The position numbers and the translations under genes are program-made. Source: UBA5793 sp040255465 (lineage in GTDB: Bacteria; Planctomycetota; Phycisphaerae; Phycisphaerales; UBA5793). Taken from it: a DNA stretch of 64,000 nucleotides. Numbering within the stretch: position 1 is the stretch's first letter; every line of letters begins with the position of its first letter. The stretch is from positions 806,001-870,000 of the forward strand of contig JBDZVA010000003.1 in assembly GCA_040255465.1 (NCBI GenBank), read 5' to 3'. The notes under the pieces are model-generated. The model ran no database searches, was not told where the DNA came from, and was given only the letters and a program-made list of their open reading frames with translations. Below, in pieces: positions 43,544 through 54,225 of this stretch.

Positions 43544-46500
43544 GTGAGCGATTCTCTGACGCGCAATGCGGAGGCGATTTACCGCGAGGCGTGTCAGCGC
43601 TCCGGTCCTGAGCGCCATGCGTACCTCGACCGCGCCTGCGGTGAGAACACGGCGCTTCGCCGAGAGGTTGAGGCACTGCTCGGTGACGGAGGCGAGCCGG
43701 CGGCGGAGACCCCGACAGTATCCATCGATGCGGATGCGACGCCACCTGCGGCGGAACAACGCGAGCACGTCCATCGCGCCATGCACAGCGAACAGCCTGG
43801 CCAGATGATCGGCCGCTACAAACTGCTGGAGCGCATCGGCGAGGGTGGATTCGGAACAGTCTGGGCCGCCGAGCAGAAAGTGCCGGTTAAGCGTCGAGTC
43901 GCGATCAAGATCATCAAACTGGGCATGGACACGAAGCAGGTGATCGCCCGCTTCGAGGCCGAGCGCCAGGCGCTGGCGATGATGGACCATCCCAACATTG
44001 CCAAGGTGCTCGATGGCGGCAGCACCGAGGCTGGTCGCCCGTACTTCGTCATGGAACTGGTTAAGGGTGTGCCGATTCTCGACTATTGCGACACGGAAAA
44101 GCTGCACACGCGCATCCGGCTGGAACTGTTCATAAAGGTTTGTCACGCCATTCAACACGCGCACCAGAAGGGCATCATCCACCGCGACATCAAGCCGACC
44201 AACGTGCTCGTGACGCTGCACGACGGCAAGCCGGTTCCCAAAGTCATCGACTTCGGCATCGCCAAGGCGACCAACGCAGAACTGACTGAAAAGACGATCT
44301 ACACGCAGCACCGGCAGATGATCGGTACACCCGCGTACATGAGCCCGGAACAGGCCGAGATGAGCGGACTGGACATCGATACGCGCAGCGACATCTACAG
44401 CCTCGGCGTGCTGCTCTACGAGTTACTCACGGGCACCACTCCCTTCGCCAACGACGAATTGATGAGCAAGGGGTTTGCGGAGATGATGCGCATCATCCGC
44501 GAAATCGAACCGCACCGGCCATCGACGCGACTCAGTTCACTCGGCAAGACCGCCACGCGCACCGCCGAACAACGCCGGATCGACATCAAGCGACTGGGCA
44601 CGATGCTCCAGGGTGATCTGGACTGGATCGTGATGAAGTGTCTGGAGAAAGACCGCACGCGGCGCTACGACACCGCCAACGGATTGGCGATGGACATCGA
44701 ACGTCATCTTGCGGATGAACCGGTCATGGCGGGGCCTCCAAGCGCTTCGTACAAGCTGCGCAAATTCGTCAAGCGAAACCGCGGCCAGGTGATCGCCGCA
44801 AGCGTTGTCGCTGTAACGCTGATCCTGGGCGTCGTCGGAACGAGCGCGGGGATGATGTGGGCCCTGCGCGAAAAGCGCCGGGCGGACGGTGAGGCCACCC
44901 GCGCCAATCTTGCGGCACAGGCGGAAGCCGAGGCGCGATCGGTTGCCGAATCCAATGAGCAGCGCGCAGAGCGCGAACTCGCCCGGGCAATCGAGATCAA
45001 GCGATTGATTACAGAGATGCTCGCCAGGATTGACCCCGATACGGCCAAGGGCGCGGACATTACACTGCTTAAAGGCATTCTCGATGATGCGTCCGCCCGA
45101 CTGAGTCACGGCGAAGTGAAGGATGAGCTGATCGCCGCCGAATTGCACAGTGTCGTCGGCAACGTCTACGAGAGCCTCGGGCTCTACTCAGAGGCCGATC
45201 AGCATCTGCCCGTGGCGCTCGATATCCGGACGCGGCTGCTGGGCCCTGAGCATCCGGCCACGCTGGATGCCATGTGCTTCGTAGCCATTCTGCGACAGGA
45301 CCAGGCTCGCTTTGTGGAAGCGGAGACGCTGTACCGCCGGGCACTGGAGGCTCAACAGCGTGTGCTGGGCGCGGATGACAGCCGAACACTGGGCACTATG
45401 ACCAATCTGGCGATCCTCTATCGCAACCAGGATCGCTTGGACGAAGCGGAACCGCTCTGTGTTCAGGCTCTCGAAACAAACCGACGCTCGCTGGGCGAAG
45501 AGCACCCCTTCACGCTCATCGCCATGACGAACCTCGCCATCCTCTACGAAAGACAGGGGCAACTTGAGAAGGCCGAGTCTCTATATCTCGAAGCGCTCGA
45601 TCTTCAAACGCGTGCATTGGGTGAAGACAACAGTCAGACGTTGGGGACGCTGACCAACCTTGCGACGCTCTACCGAAAGCAGGGTCGGTACGCCGAGGCC
45701 GAACCGCTCACGATCAGATCGCTCGAGAGTAACCGGCATGTGCTCGGGAATGACCACCCCTTCACCTTGCGCGCCATGTCCGGTCTGGCGTCGTTGTACA
45801 ACGAGCTTCAACGGTATCCTGAGGCGGAGGCGCTGTACGACGAAGTGCTGCACGCGCGACTGCGCCTGCTCGGACCCGATCATCCCGACACGCTCAGCGC
45901 CCGCAGCGATCTGGCAAACCTCTACTTCAATCAGGGACGGCTTGATGAGGCCGAAACAGCCTACAAGGAAGCCCTGGACGACAGGCGACGCATTCTCGGC
46001 AAGAGCCATCCGAACACGTTGACAACAGAACAGAACCTCGCGGCGGTCTACTGGAGTCAGCAGCGTTTCTCGGAGGCCGAATCGCTCTTTCGCGAGGTGC
46101 TCAGTCTCAGACAAAGAGAATTCGGTGACGACGATCCAGCCACGCTTGACTCCATGAACACGCTTGCAGCGCTCATTCGCTACCAGGGGCGCGTGGACGA
46201 GGCCGAACCGTACCTCGAGAAAGTGCTGAAGGGTCGAGAGCGGGTGTTGGGGTTGGAGGCTCCCGAAACACTCCAGAGCATGAGCATGCTCGCAACTTCC
46301 TATGAAGACAATGGCCGATATGCCGAGGCCGAAGCGTTGCTCCTCCAGACCATTGAACTGCAGAAGAAAGTGCTCGGTCTCGAGAATCGATCAACGCTTG
46401 GCACGATCACCAATGCAGGTCGGTTCTACTTCGGCCGGGGAAGATACGAGCAGGCCGCCACCATGTACGAGACGAGCGTGCCCGTCATGAAGCGTGTGCT

Positions 46501-46963
46501 GGGTATGGAAGATCCCTGGACAGGGTACGCCATCCGGGGACTCGCGAACTCGTACCTGTACCTCGACCGGCGCGGCGAGGCGCTGGCGCAGTTGCAGGGA
46601 TTGCTCGAGGCCGAGGTGGTGCGAGCCGAAGCGCGTGATGCAGATGCCGGCACCTTGAACAGCGCCGCGAGGCGTCTGCTGACTGACGAATTCGAAGAGC
46701 TGCGCGATCCGCTGAGGGCGCTCGGACTGGCCCAGCGAGCGTGCGCCATCGAGGAGGCTGCCAATGGCCCGAAACTCGCCGTCTACCTCGACACGCTGGC
46801 CCTGGCGCAGCACCTGACGGGAGACACGAACGCGGCGGTGGCCACGCAGCAGCATGCGGTAGATCTTCAACCTGATAATGCCGAACTGCAGACAACGCTG
46901 GCCAAGTACAAGGCCGCGCTGGCCCCCGATGACGGCCGGAGCGGCGAACACCCCGACCACTGA
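43544..46963 (+). CDS. Membrane Ser/Thr protein kinase with C-terminal TPRs
   Basis: 1139 residues from a GTG preceded by GGAGGCG; the ATG-initiated frame starting at 43457 lacks a matching ribosome-binding site. An N-terminal segment ('AEAIYREACQRSGPERHAYL') precedes a Hanks-type kinase domain (about 90-370): 'IGEGGFGTVW', K122 in 'RVAIKIIKLG', H213-R-D-I-K217 in the catalytic loop, 'DFGIAK' at 236, and 'GTPAYMSPEQAEMSG'. A membrane helix lies at about 416-438. The extracytoplasmic part has about ten 42-residue kinesin-light-chain-type TPRs ('ALGEDNSQTLGTLTNLATLY', 'GRYAEAEPL'). This is a common planctomycete receptor kinase; the signal and substrate are unknown. Confidence 0.95.
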   Translation: MSDSLTRNAEAIYREACQRSGPERHAYLDRACGENTALRREVEALLGDGGEPAAETPTVSIDADATPPAAEQREHVHRAMHSEQPGQMIGRYKLLERIGEGGFGTVWAAEQKVPVKRRVAIKIIKLGMDTKQVIARFEAERQALAMMDHPNIAKVLDGGSTEAGRPYFVMELVKGVPILDYCDTEKLHTRIRLELFIKVCHAIQHAHQKGIIHRDIKPTNVLVTLHDGKPVPKVIDFGIAKATNAELTEKTIYTQHRQMIGTPAYMSPEQAEMSGLDIDTRSDIYSLGVLLYELLTGTTPFANDELMSKGFAEMMRIIREIEPHRPSTRLSSLGKTATRTAEQRRIDIKRLGTMLQGDLDWIVMKCLEKDRTRRYDTANGLAMDIERHLADEPVMAGPPSASYKLRKFVKRNRGQVIAASVVAVTLILGVVGTSAGMMWALREKRRADGEATRANLAAQAEAEARSVAESNEQRAERELARAIEIKRLITEMLARIDPDTAKGADITLLKGILDDASARLSHGEVKDELIAAELHSVVGNVYESLGLYSEADQHLPVALDIRTRLLGPEHPATLDAMCFVAILRQDQARFVEAETLYRRALEAQQRVLGADDSRTLGTMTNLAILYRNQDRLDEAEPLCVQALETNRRSLGEEHPFTLIAMTNLAILYERQGQLEKAESLYLEALDLQTRALGEDNSQTLGTLTNLATLYRKQGRYAEAEPLTIRSLESNRHVLGNDHPFTLRAMSGLASLYNELQRYPEAEALYDEVLHARLRLLGPDHPDTLSARSDLANLYFNQGRLDEAETAYKEALDDRRRILGKSHPNTLTTEQNLAAVYWSQQRFSEAESLFREVLSLRQREFGDDDPATLDSMNTLAALIRYQGRVDEAEPYLEKVLKGRERVLGLEAPETLQSMSMLATSYEDNGRYAEAEALLLQTIELQKKVLGLENRSTLGTITNAGRFYFGRGRYEQAATMYETSVPVMKRVLGMEDPWTGYAIRGLANSYLYLDRRGEALAQLQGLLEAEVVRAEARDADAGTLNSAARRLLTDEFEELRDPLRALGLAQRACAIEEAANGPKLAVYLDTLALAQHLTGDTNAAVATQQHAVDLQPDNAELQTTLAKYKAALAPDDGRSGEHPDH

Positions 46964-46983
46964 TTGATGCGCGCGCGCCCGCT

Positions 46984-48249
46984 ATGATCCGCGCCATGCT
47001 CCCATGGGGATCGGCCGACATTCCACTGCTGCTCATCCTGCCCGTCGCCGTGATCTGCAGCGCGGCGTTCAGCGGGAGTGAGACGGCCCTTTTTGGCCTG
47101 CGGGCCCACGAGCGCCACGACCTTGCGGGGCAGAGCGATGCCGTGTCGCGCGCCGCCACCACCCTGCTGGCCAACCCGCGTATGCTGCTCATCACGCTGC
47201 TGCTGGGCAACATGACGGTCAACGTCGTTTACTTCGTCGTCAGTTCCGTGCTGCTGCTGCGCATCGATCCCTCGACTTCATCACCGGCGGTCGGTTTGGC
47301 CGCCTCCGTCGTCCTGCTCGCGGTCATCATCCTCTTTGGCGAGGTGATGCCCAAACTGGTCGCCGCCCGGCACAGCCGGATGTGGGTGCGCCTGGCCGCG
47401 GTGCCCTTGCTTGGCCTGCACGGCTTCCTCGCGCCGCTGCGCCTGCCGCTGAGCCGATTTGTCATCGAGCCGCTCATTCGTCTCGGCGTGAGCCCCGGCC
47501 GGCTGCTGGCCATCAGTCACGACGAACTTGATTCGCTGCTGGAGATCTCGCGCGACGCCGACGTGATCGACCGCGACGAGTACGAACTGCTCAGCGACAT
47601 CGTCCGCCTCAGCCGCCAGACGACGCGCGACATCATGACGCCGCGCGTCCGCATGGGTGCGTTTCCGCTGGACATCGATCGCGCCCAGTTGCTTGAAGCC
47701 GTGCGCCAGTCGCGCCTGCCGCGCGTGCCGATTTATGACGGCAGCCTGGACATGATCGTCGGCGTGCTCAATCTGCGGCGCTTCATGCTCGACCAATCGC
47801 TCACCGTCCGCAAGGCGATGGACCCGCCGACCTTTGTTCCCGAACTCGCCACGCTCGACCGGCTGCTCGACCACTTCCGCACGACACAGACCCGGCTGGC
47901 GATGGTCGTTGATGAATTCGGCCAGACGACGGGCCTGGTCACGCTGGATGACGTCATGAGCGAGTTGTACGGCCGGGCCGCCGAGCATGCGGCCGACCAG
48001 CACCTGGTCATGCTCATCGGCATCGGCCGCTGGCTCATCGATGGCGACCTGAACATCCACGATTTCGCCGATGCATTCATGATCGATCTCGAGTCGCCGC
48101 GCGTCTCCACCGTCGCCGGGTTGGTCTCACACGAACTGGAGCGGGTGCCAAAGGTCGGCGACTCGGTCGTGGTCGGGGCCTACCGCCTGATGGTGCGCTC
48201 GGTGCGGCAATCGCGGGCCGTGTCGCTCGAAGTGGAGGCGATCACGTGA
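46984..48249 (+). CDS. CNNM/CorC-type transporter protein (DUF21, CBS pair, HlyC/CorC domain)
   Basis: 421 residues. An N-terminal DUF21 membrane domain ('CSAAFSGSETALFGLRAHER', 'LLLGNMTVNVVYFVVSSVLL', 'ILFGEVMPKLVAARH') is followed by two CBS motifs ('DIMTPRVRMGAFPLD', 'LAMVVDEFGQTTGLVTLDDV') and a CorC_HlyC domain at the end ('DLNIHDFADAFMIDLES'). Proteins of this class are linked to Mg2+ or Na+ transport and its control by nucleotides. The stop overlaps the next gene (GTGA), and 20 bp separate it from the kinase gene. Confidence 0.92.
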   Translation: MIRAMLPWGSADIPLLLILPVAVICSAAFSGSETALFGLRAHERHDLAGQSDAVSRAATTLLANPRMLLITLLLGNMTVNVVYFVVSSVLLLRIDPSTSSPAVGLAASVVLLAVIILFGEVMPKLVAARHSRMWVRLAAVPLLGLHGFLAPLRLPLSRFVIEPLIRLGVSPGRLLAISHDELDSLLEISRDADVIDRDEYELLSDIVRLSRQTTRDIMTPRVRMGAFPLDIDRAQLLEAVRQSRLPRVPIYDGSLDMIVGVLNLRRFMLDQSLTVRKAMDPPTFVPELATLDRLLDHFRTTQTRLAMVVDEFGQTTGLVTLDDVMSELYGRAAEHAADQHLVMLIGIGRWLIDGDLNIHDFADAFMIDLESPRVSTVAGLVSHELERVPKVGDSVVVGAYRLMVRSVRQSRAVSLEVEAIT

Positions 48250-49283
48250 TGCTCCTCGCCACGACTCCGGTTCCCGAAGCCATCACCGCGCCGCCGCAGT
48301 GGTGGATGTGGATTGTCTATTTTGTGGTCCTGCTGGTCGGGCTGCTTGGCTCGGCGATCTTTTCGGGATTCGAAACGGCCGTTTACTCCATGAGCCGCCT
48401 GCGCCTCATCGTGCGCCAGAGCCGCGGCGAACGGACGGCGAGCATTCTGCGCTCAGAGATCTCCGATGCCCAGCGCACGATCTCGACGCTGCTCATCTCC
48501 AACAACATCTGCAACTTCATGGTCTCGTTCGCCATCACCGCGATTCTCACGCGCCTGATGGGCTGGGGCGAGGTGAAGTCGATCCTCGCCCAGGCGATGC
48601 TGCTCACGCCGCTGCTGTTCATCTTCGCGGAAACGATTCCCAAGGAGATCTGCCGCGCCCGCGCCGACGTGGTCGCCTACCCGCTCGCCCCCCTGCTGCG
48701 ACTCGTGCGGCGGATTTACGACTTCAGCGGCATCCTCTGGTTCTTCCAGTCCTCCGGCCAGTGGCTCTCAAACCGCATCGGCGGCGAGATGAGCGGAGCC
48801 GTGCTCAGCGCCCGCGCCCGCATCGCAGCGCTCATCGAAGAAGGCGTCGGGCACGGCACGCTGTCAGCGAGGCAGACGGACATCGTCGATCGCGCGTTGT
48901 CGCTGCGGCAGATCTCCGCCGAGAGCCGCATGGTTCCATGGCAGGTCGTGCAGACGCTTCGCGCCGGCGACACGCTCGAATCACTGCGCAAGCGCCACGC
49001 CAGCCTGGGATACGCCCGCTATCCCGTCGTTGATGAAGTCGGCAAAGTGCTGGGGGTGGTTGACCTGATCGACATCATCGCCGGAGGCGAGGGCGCCACG
49101 GCCGGGAGCGTCTGTCGCCCCGCGCCGTTTGCCGGCGAATCGATCGACGCGCGGGCGGCCATCGCCATGCTGCGCCGGATCGGGGCCGTCATGGGCGTCG
49201 TCGGCACACCCGAACTGCCGCGCGGCATCATCACCCTGCGCGGCCTCGTCGAGCCGCTCATGGCGGAAGAAGACGGCGAATAG
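48246..49283 (+). CDS. Second DUF21-CBS membrane protein
   Basis: 345 residues from a GTG overlapping the previous TGA (the ATG at 48249 is the other option). The DUF21 domain is clear ('SAIFSGFETAVYSMSRLRLI', 'LISNNICNFMVSFAITAILT', 'IFAETIPKEICRARADVVAY'), followed by a CBS pair ('ASLGYARYPVVDEVGKVLGV', 'GVVGTPELPRGIITLRGLVE'). Unlike its neighbour it lacks the C-terminal CorC_HlyC domain. The overlap implies equal co-translation, so the two may form a heterodimer. Confidence 0.9.
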   Translation: MMLLATTPVPEAITAPPQWWMWIVYFVVLLVGLLGSAIFSGFETAVYSMSRLRLIVRQSRGERTASILRSEISDAQRTISTLLISNNICNFMVSFAITAILTRLMGWGEVKSILAQAMLLTPLLFIFAETIPKEICRARADVVAYPLAPLLRLVRRIYDFSGILWFFQSSGQWLSNRIGGEMSGAVLSARARIAALIEEGVGHGTLSARQTDIVDRALSLRQISAESRMVPWQVVQTLRAGDTLESLRKRHASLGYARYPVVDEVGKVLGVVDLIDIIAGGEGATAGSVCRPAPFAGESIDARAAIAMLRRIGAVMGVVGTPELPRGIITLRGLVEPLMAEEDGE

Positions 49284-49304
49284 ACGCCCGGCGCCGAGAA
49301 AGAC

Positions 49305-49335
49305 TGAAGGCCATGTTCATTGAACATGGCCTTCA
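49305..49335. terminator. Long perfect palindrome, bidirectional terminator
   Basis: TGAAGGCCATGTTCA (49305-49319) and TGAACATGGCCTTCA (49321-49335) are perfect 15-nt arms around one base. It lies between the convergent DUF21-CBS and moxR genes and is followed by AAAAC on the plus strand. The core CATGTTCA/TGAACATG recurs in the palindrome at 60548-60580. Confidence 0.8.
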
Positions 49336-49363
49336 AAACACATGTGCATTCATGCAGCAATGA

Positions 49364-50383
<1,020 letters not shown>

Positions 50384-50487
50384 GCGAATCCTCCTCGTGT
50401 GTGCGATGATAGGCGGCGGCGCGCGGCGCGGAAGTGCCGGGCCGGGCGCGAGTTTTGCACATTATTCGTTGAGTGGCCCGGCCGCTT

Positions 50488-51231
50488 TCATTCGATCGCG
50501 TACTCCAGCGTCACCACGGCTTTGGTCACCTTGCGCAGACTGTCGGTGTCGTTGATGCCCGTCGAACTCACCTCCGTCGAGTGGGCCGGCGTGATCTGAA
50601 AGACCCCCTGACTGGCGCCGCGCAGCGAGCCGACGGTGTTGGGGCTGCCCGTGACGAGCCGCACCGCCCGCTCGTGGCCGTTGGCGGTGGCCTCGGCGAG
50701 CAGTTCGAGTTTGAGATCGTCGAGTTTGGTGTAGAGGTAGCGCGGCGACTCGGCCTGCAGTTCGACGCCCTGCCCGATCAATGCACTCACATCCCGCGCC
50801 GCATCGGCAATGGTCTGCACCTGTGTCGATTCGATCGACAGCCGCTGTGTGAGCACGTAGGACTCGATGGCGTTGGTCAGGTTGCCCTTCTCATCGCGCC
50901 CGCGCAGCGTGTCGATCTCCACCGGCGCCAGCGCCACGCTCGACGCCTCGAAGCCCTTGCCCGCGAGGTACTCGAGCAGTCGCGTGCGATCGCGCTCGAG
51001 GCGCGCGTAGGCGCTGGCGAGATCCGCCTCGCGACTGACAAGCCCGGCCGACCACGTGGCCAGATCGGATGTAATGTCGCGCTCGGCATATCCCTTGACG
51101 GTGATCGTCTGCCCCCTGATGCGGACGCGCTCGAAACTCCGCCGCGCCAGTTGCGTGGAGATGACGACGCTGACGGGCAGTGTGAGGCCGAAGATGATGA
51201 GCCAGAAGAGATTGAGGCGCGACGATGACAT
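50488..51231 (-). CDS. SIMPL-domain (DUF541) exported protein
   Basis: 247 residues. An N-terminal membrane anchor ('LFWLIIFGLTLPVSVVIST') is followed by the DUF541/SIMPL fold: 'ITVKGYAERDITSDLATWSA', 'YVLTQRLSIESTQVQTIADA', 'KLDDLKLELLAEATANGHER', 'TDSLRKVTKAVVTLEYAIE'. The domain forms oligomers in characterised homologues (for example BP26); its role here is unknown. It lies 104 bp upstream of moxR on the same strand. Confidence 0.88.
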   Translation of the reverse strand: MSSSRLNLFWLIIFGLTLPVSVVISTQLARRSFERVRIRGQTITVKGYAERDITSDLATWSAGLVSREADLASAYARLERDRTRLLEYLAGKGFEASSVALAPVEIDTLRGRDEKGNLTNAIESYVLTQRLSIESTQVQTIADAARDVSALIGQGVELQAESPRYLYTKLDDLKLELLAEATANGHERAVRLVTGSPNTVGSLRGASQGVFQITPAHSTEVSSTGINDTDSLRKVTKAVVTLEYAIE

Positions 51232-51347
51232 GACCGACTCCTGCGTGCGGCTGGGTGGGGAGAAATGAAATGCGGAAGCCAGCCACTATCGACGCATCGC
51301 ACTCGCTCGCCTGAATCGATAACTGCGGACGTGGACATGCTTGGCGA

Positions 51348-52178
51348 TCAGATCGCGGCGATTGCCGTGCCGCACTCGGGGCAGACCGTTCCTCCCGCGG
51401 GAACCGTGCCGCGCAGGTCGTAGCCGCACTTGAAGCAGACGGGAACCTCCGGCCGCGGATCGGCATCCCCGCGCGGCAGCCAGTAGCGGAGCAGAGGCGA
51501 GGAGACGGTCCCGCTCGGATCGCGGAATCCGTAGACGAGGACGATGATTGACTCGATTCCATAGAAGGCGCACATACCAAGGGCCAGCCATCCCCCGAGG
51601 CCCAGGTCATCATCCGACGCGAATCCGATCAGCGGCATACCGACGCCAATGATGTACGCCCCGCGCAGCATGATGTGGGCCAGCGCCAGTCGATGCATCC
51701 GCCAGCGTCGGTGCATCGACCGCAGCGCGGCCAGGCAAATCACTCCCACGACCCCCAGCGCCACGATGGACAGGCTGGCGCGGGACGAACTCGAAGAGCC
51801 TCTCAGGTCCTCGGCGATCGTCAGCACAAACGAAACATGCAAGAGCCCCACGATGAGCACCGCCAGCCAGCCCAGCGCACTCACGACCCCGAGTTCATGA
51901 CGGGTCGAGGCGGTACTGTTGAATGATCGCAACTGGAGCAGCCAGAGCGCCGCGGCGATCAGGAACGGCAGCGGCAGCATGATCCAGAACGTCGCCTCCA
52001 CCGGCGACCTGAGCCACTGCCCCACGATGTCATCGATCTCAGCCCACGACTGCGCAATGTAGATGCACGGTGAGATCGAGTGGCTGAACGGAAGGAAGAT
52101 GACGGCCACACCCAAAAGGTGGAGGATCGCCAGCAGCGAGCGAGTCCGTTGCAGATACGGCGGATCGGGCGTGTGCAT
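51348..52178 (-). CDS. Polytopic membrane protein with a C-terminal zinc ribbon
   Basis: 276 residues from the ATG at 52178, which has GGAGCA 6 nt upstream; an ATG at 52232 is in frame but without a site. It has about six membrane helices and a cytoplasmic tail with four cysteines in 'CFKCGYDLRGTVPAGGTVCP' followed by ECG. The tail matches that of the gene at 17821-18498 and the 'CxxCGYDLRG...CPECG' motif widespread in Phycisphaerae. Function unknown. Confidence 0.78.
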   Translation of the reverse strand: MHTPDPPYLQRTRSLLAILHLLGVAVIFLPFSHSISPCIYIAQSWAEIDDIVGQWLRSPVEATFWIMLPLPFLIAAALWLLQLRSFNSTASTRHELGVVSALGWLAVLIVGLLHVSFVLTIAEDLRGSSSSSRASLSIVALGVVGVICLAALRSMHRRWRMHRLALAHIMLRGAYIIGVGMPLIGFASDDDLGLGGWLALGMCAFYGIESIIVLVYGFRDPSGTVSSPLLRYWLPRGDADPRPEVPVCFKCGYDLRGTVPAGGTVCPECGTAIAAI

Positions 52179-52330
52179 CGACAGTGCTCCGGCGCGCGAG
52201 CGCGGATATGCACGAGGCGGCTCAACAAGCATAGCAAATCGCGCGCCGCCGCGACCAGGCCGACGCGCCAGCGAGGATGAATCCCCAAAGGGCGCCGTTG
52301 GTCGAACACTCTGTCGCTTCGCTCCAGACT

Positions 52331-52354
52331 TCCTCGCTCGCGCTTCGGTCTGGT
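52331..52354 (-). repeat. Second copy of the ACCAGACYGAAGCGCGAGCG repeat
   Basis: On the minus strand it reads ACCAGACCGAAGCGCGAGCG then AGGA, agreeing with 26205-26228 at 22 of 24 positions. A shorter inverted piece (GTCTGGAGCGAAGCGACAG) lies beside it, so this too is palindromic. It sits in the gap between ccsA and the zinc-ribbon gene. Confidence 0.7.
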
Positions 52355-52377
52355 CGGCGAACGATCGCCGCGTTTGC

Positions 52378-54225
52378 TTATGCGTACGCGTGCAGGCCCG
52401 GGAGGAGCAGGTTGACGCCGAAGTACGTCCAGAGCATGATGAAGAATCCGACGATGCTCAGCCACGCCGTGGTCAGGCCGCGATTGGGCGCGACGAAGCG
52501 CACGTGGATGACGATGAGGTAGACGATCCACGTGATCAGGGCCCACGTTTCCTTGGGGTCAAACGCCCACCAGCGGCCCCAGCTGTGATCGGCCCACCAC
52601 GCGCCGAGCAGGATCCCCACGCCGAGAATCCAGAACGCGAGTTGGAGGATGACCATTTGCGCGTGATCGAGGTCGTTGAGCAAGCGCTGTCGGCCGACGT
52701 TCACGCCGCCACCTCTGCCGCCATCACCGGCGCTGACCGTGACCGTGCCCACGCCCGCCGCAGCCAGTTGCACTGTCCCTGCGCTGCGCCCGGCGAAGTA
52801 GTGCGTGATGAGATAGATGATACTGACGATGAACCCCAGCGCGATCATGCCGTAGCTGAAGAGCACGATGTTGACGTGGTAGAAGAGAATGTAACTCGTG
52901 TTGAGAATCGCCGCCTCGCGGCCGATCTCCGCCCCGGGAATGCCCTTGAGCGTCGCCGCCATCAGCGCCAGGAAGCCCACGCCCGCAGCCGCCACGCCGA
53001 AGATCGGCTGTTTGCGCACGAACATGGTGATGGTCGCAAACAGGCACGCGCCGAGGCTCAGGCCCCACATCGACTCAAACTGGTTCTGAATCGGAATGCG
53101 CTCGGCCAGCACCCAGCGGATGATAAAGCCGAGCAGGTGAATGCTCAGACCCATCAGCAGCAGCCCGATGCCGAGGCGCTGGATGGTGATGCGCCCGGTG
53201 CCAAAGGCGATGAGCAGCAGCACCATGGCGAGGAAGTAGAACGTGTAGCCGAAGATGAAGTTGTTGCCGCCGTTGTACACCCGTTCGAGCTGGCCTCGCC
53301 ACGCGGGCGGATAGTGCTCGGCGTTGATGGTCGGGACGACGGCTGCAATGTCCTTGACCAGCGCGTTGACCTTGTCCGCGTTTCGAGCCCGCCACGCATC
53401 GCCGAGCTGGGCGAACTTGGCGTTGAGCACCGAGTTGCGCGAGACGTGCATCCAGTCGCCGCCCTCCGTCGCCGGCGCGACGAGCAGCAGCGAAGCGTGC
53501 GCGTCGCGGAATCGGTTGAACGAGAGCGTCATCTGCGTGCGGCCGCGCTCGAAGGTGAGGTCAGCCAGGAACGGCCCGTTGATAAGATCCAACTGGTGCA
53601 TGAGGATGATCGGCGAGAGGCGCGTCGCCTTCATCCACTGTTCCTGCGTCCCCGAATCGTTGGGAAACTCAGCCTCGACAATGCCGCGCCGCAGCGGCAG
53701 GTACTCGATGCTGATGATCGGCTTGTCGAAGTAGTAGTCCTTGTCCGCCATGATATCGATGAAGGTAAACATCGGGTCATAGCTGAGTTTGCGCGGCGCC
53801 GAGTCGCTCGTGGTGCGGACGAAGTCCTGGTAGTGGCCGTGCCCGGTGATCTCGCGGATCGCATCGCGCGCGACCGTGTCGAGGATCGCTGCCCGGCTGT
53901 TGTGCATGACAGCCAGCCCAGCCAGCGGGGAGAGATTGACCTTCCGGGCAAAGTCGTACTTCTCAACCGGCGTGGCCTCGTCCGTGCTCGCACGCTGGCG
54001 ACTGTCCAGCGGGTTGGTCAGGGCGGCGTTGAACATCTCGGTCGGATGCGCGTTGCCCGCCGGGCCGCGCTGCGGCGCCGTCGTTTCGCTCCCGGCTTCG
54101 CTGCCGTTCTCCAAACCGGCGTGCGGATCCTCGGTTTGCGCCTGCGACATCGAAGGAGCGATGAGAAGCGCCGTCGCAGCCGCGAACAGGGCGGCCAGGC
54201 GTGTGGCGTTGGTTGAGAAAGTCAT
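52378..54225 (-). CDS. ccsA: Cytochrome c biogenesis protein CcsA with a large N-terminal extension
   Basis: 615 residues. A signal peptide (residues 1-30) and about 290 extracytoplasmic residues precede the CcsA membrane domain. That domain has around eight helices and the haem-handling WWD-type motif 'GAWWADHSWGRWWAFDPKET', followed by 'WALITWIVYLIVIHVRF'. Typical CcsA proteins are about 320 residues, so half of this protein is extension. It overlaps CcsB by four bases. Together they form the system II haem-lyase complex, which carries haem across the membrane and attaches it to apocytochrome c. Confidence 0.92.
   Translation of the reverse strand: MTFSTNATRLAALFAAATALLIAPSMSQAQTEDPHAGLENGSEAGSETTAPQRGPAGNAHPTEMFNAALTNPLDSRQRASTDEATPVEKYDFARKVNLSPLAGLAVMHNSRAAILDTVARDAIREITGHGHYQDFVRTTSDSAPRKLSYDPMFTFIDIMADKDYYFDKPIISIEYLPLRRGIVEAEFPNDSGTQEQWMKATRLSPIILMHQLDLINGPFLADLTFERGRTQMTLSFNRFRDAHASLLLVAPATEGGDWMHVSRNSVLNAKFAQLGDAWRARNADKVNALVKDIAAVVPTINAEHYPPAWRGQLERVYNGGNNFIFGYTFYFLAMVLLLIAFGTGRITIQRLGIGLLLMGLSIHLLGFIIRWVLAERIPIQNQFESMWGLSLGACLFATITMFVRKQPIFGVAAAGVGFLALMAATLKGIPGAEIGREAAILNTSYILFYHVNIVLFSYGMIALGFIVSIIYLITHYFAGRSAGTVQLAAAGVGTVTVSAGDGGRGGGVNVGRQRLLNDLDHAQMVILQLAFWILGVGILLGAWWADHSWGRWWAFDPKETWALITWIVYLIVIHVRFVAPNRGLTTAWLSIVGFFIMLWTYFGVNLLLPGLHAYA

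Noticed and set aside
52063..54216. Plus-strand frame of 717 codons
   Set aside because: Antisense shadow of ccsA; the minus-strand product has the WWD motif and membrane helices.
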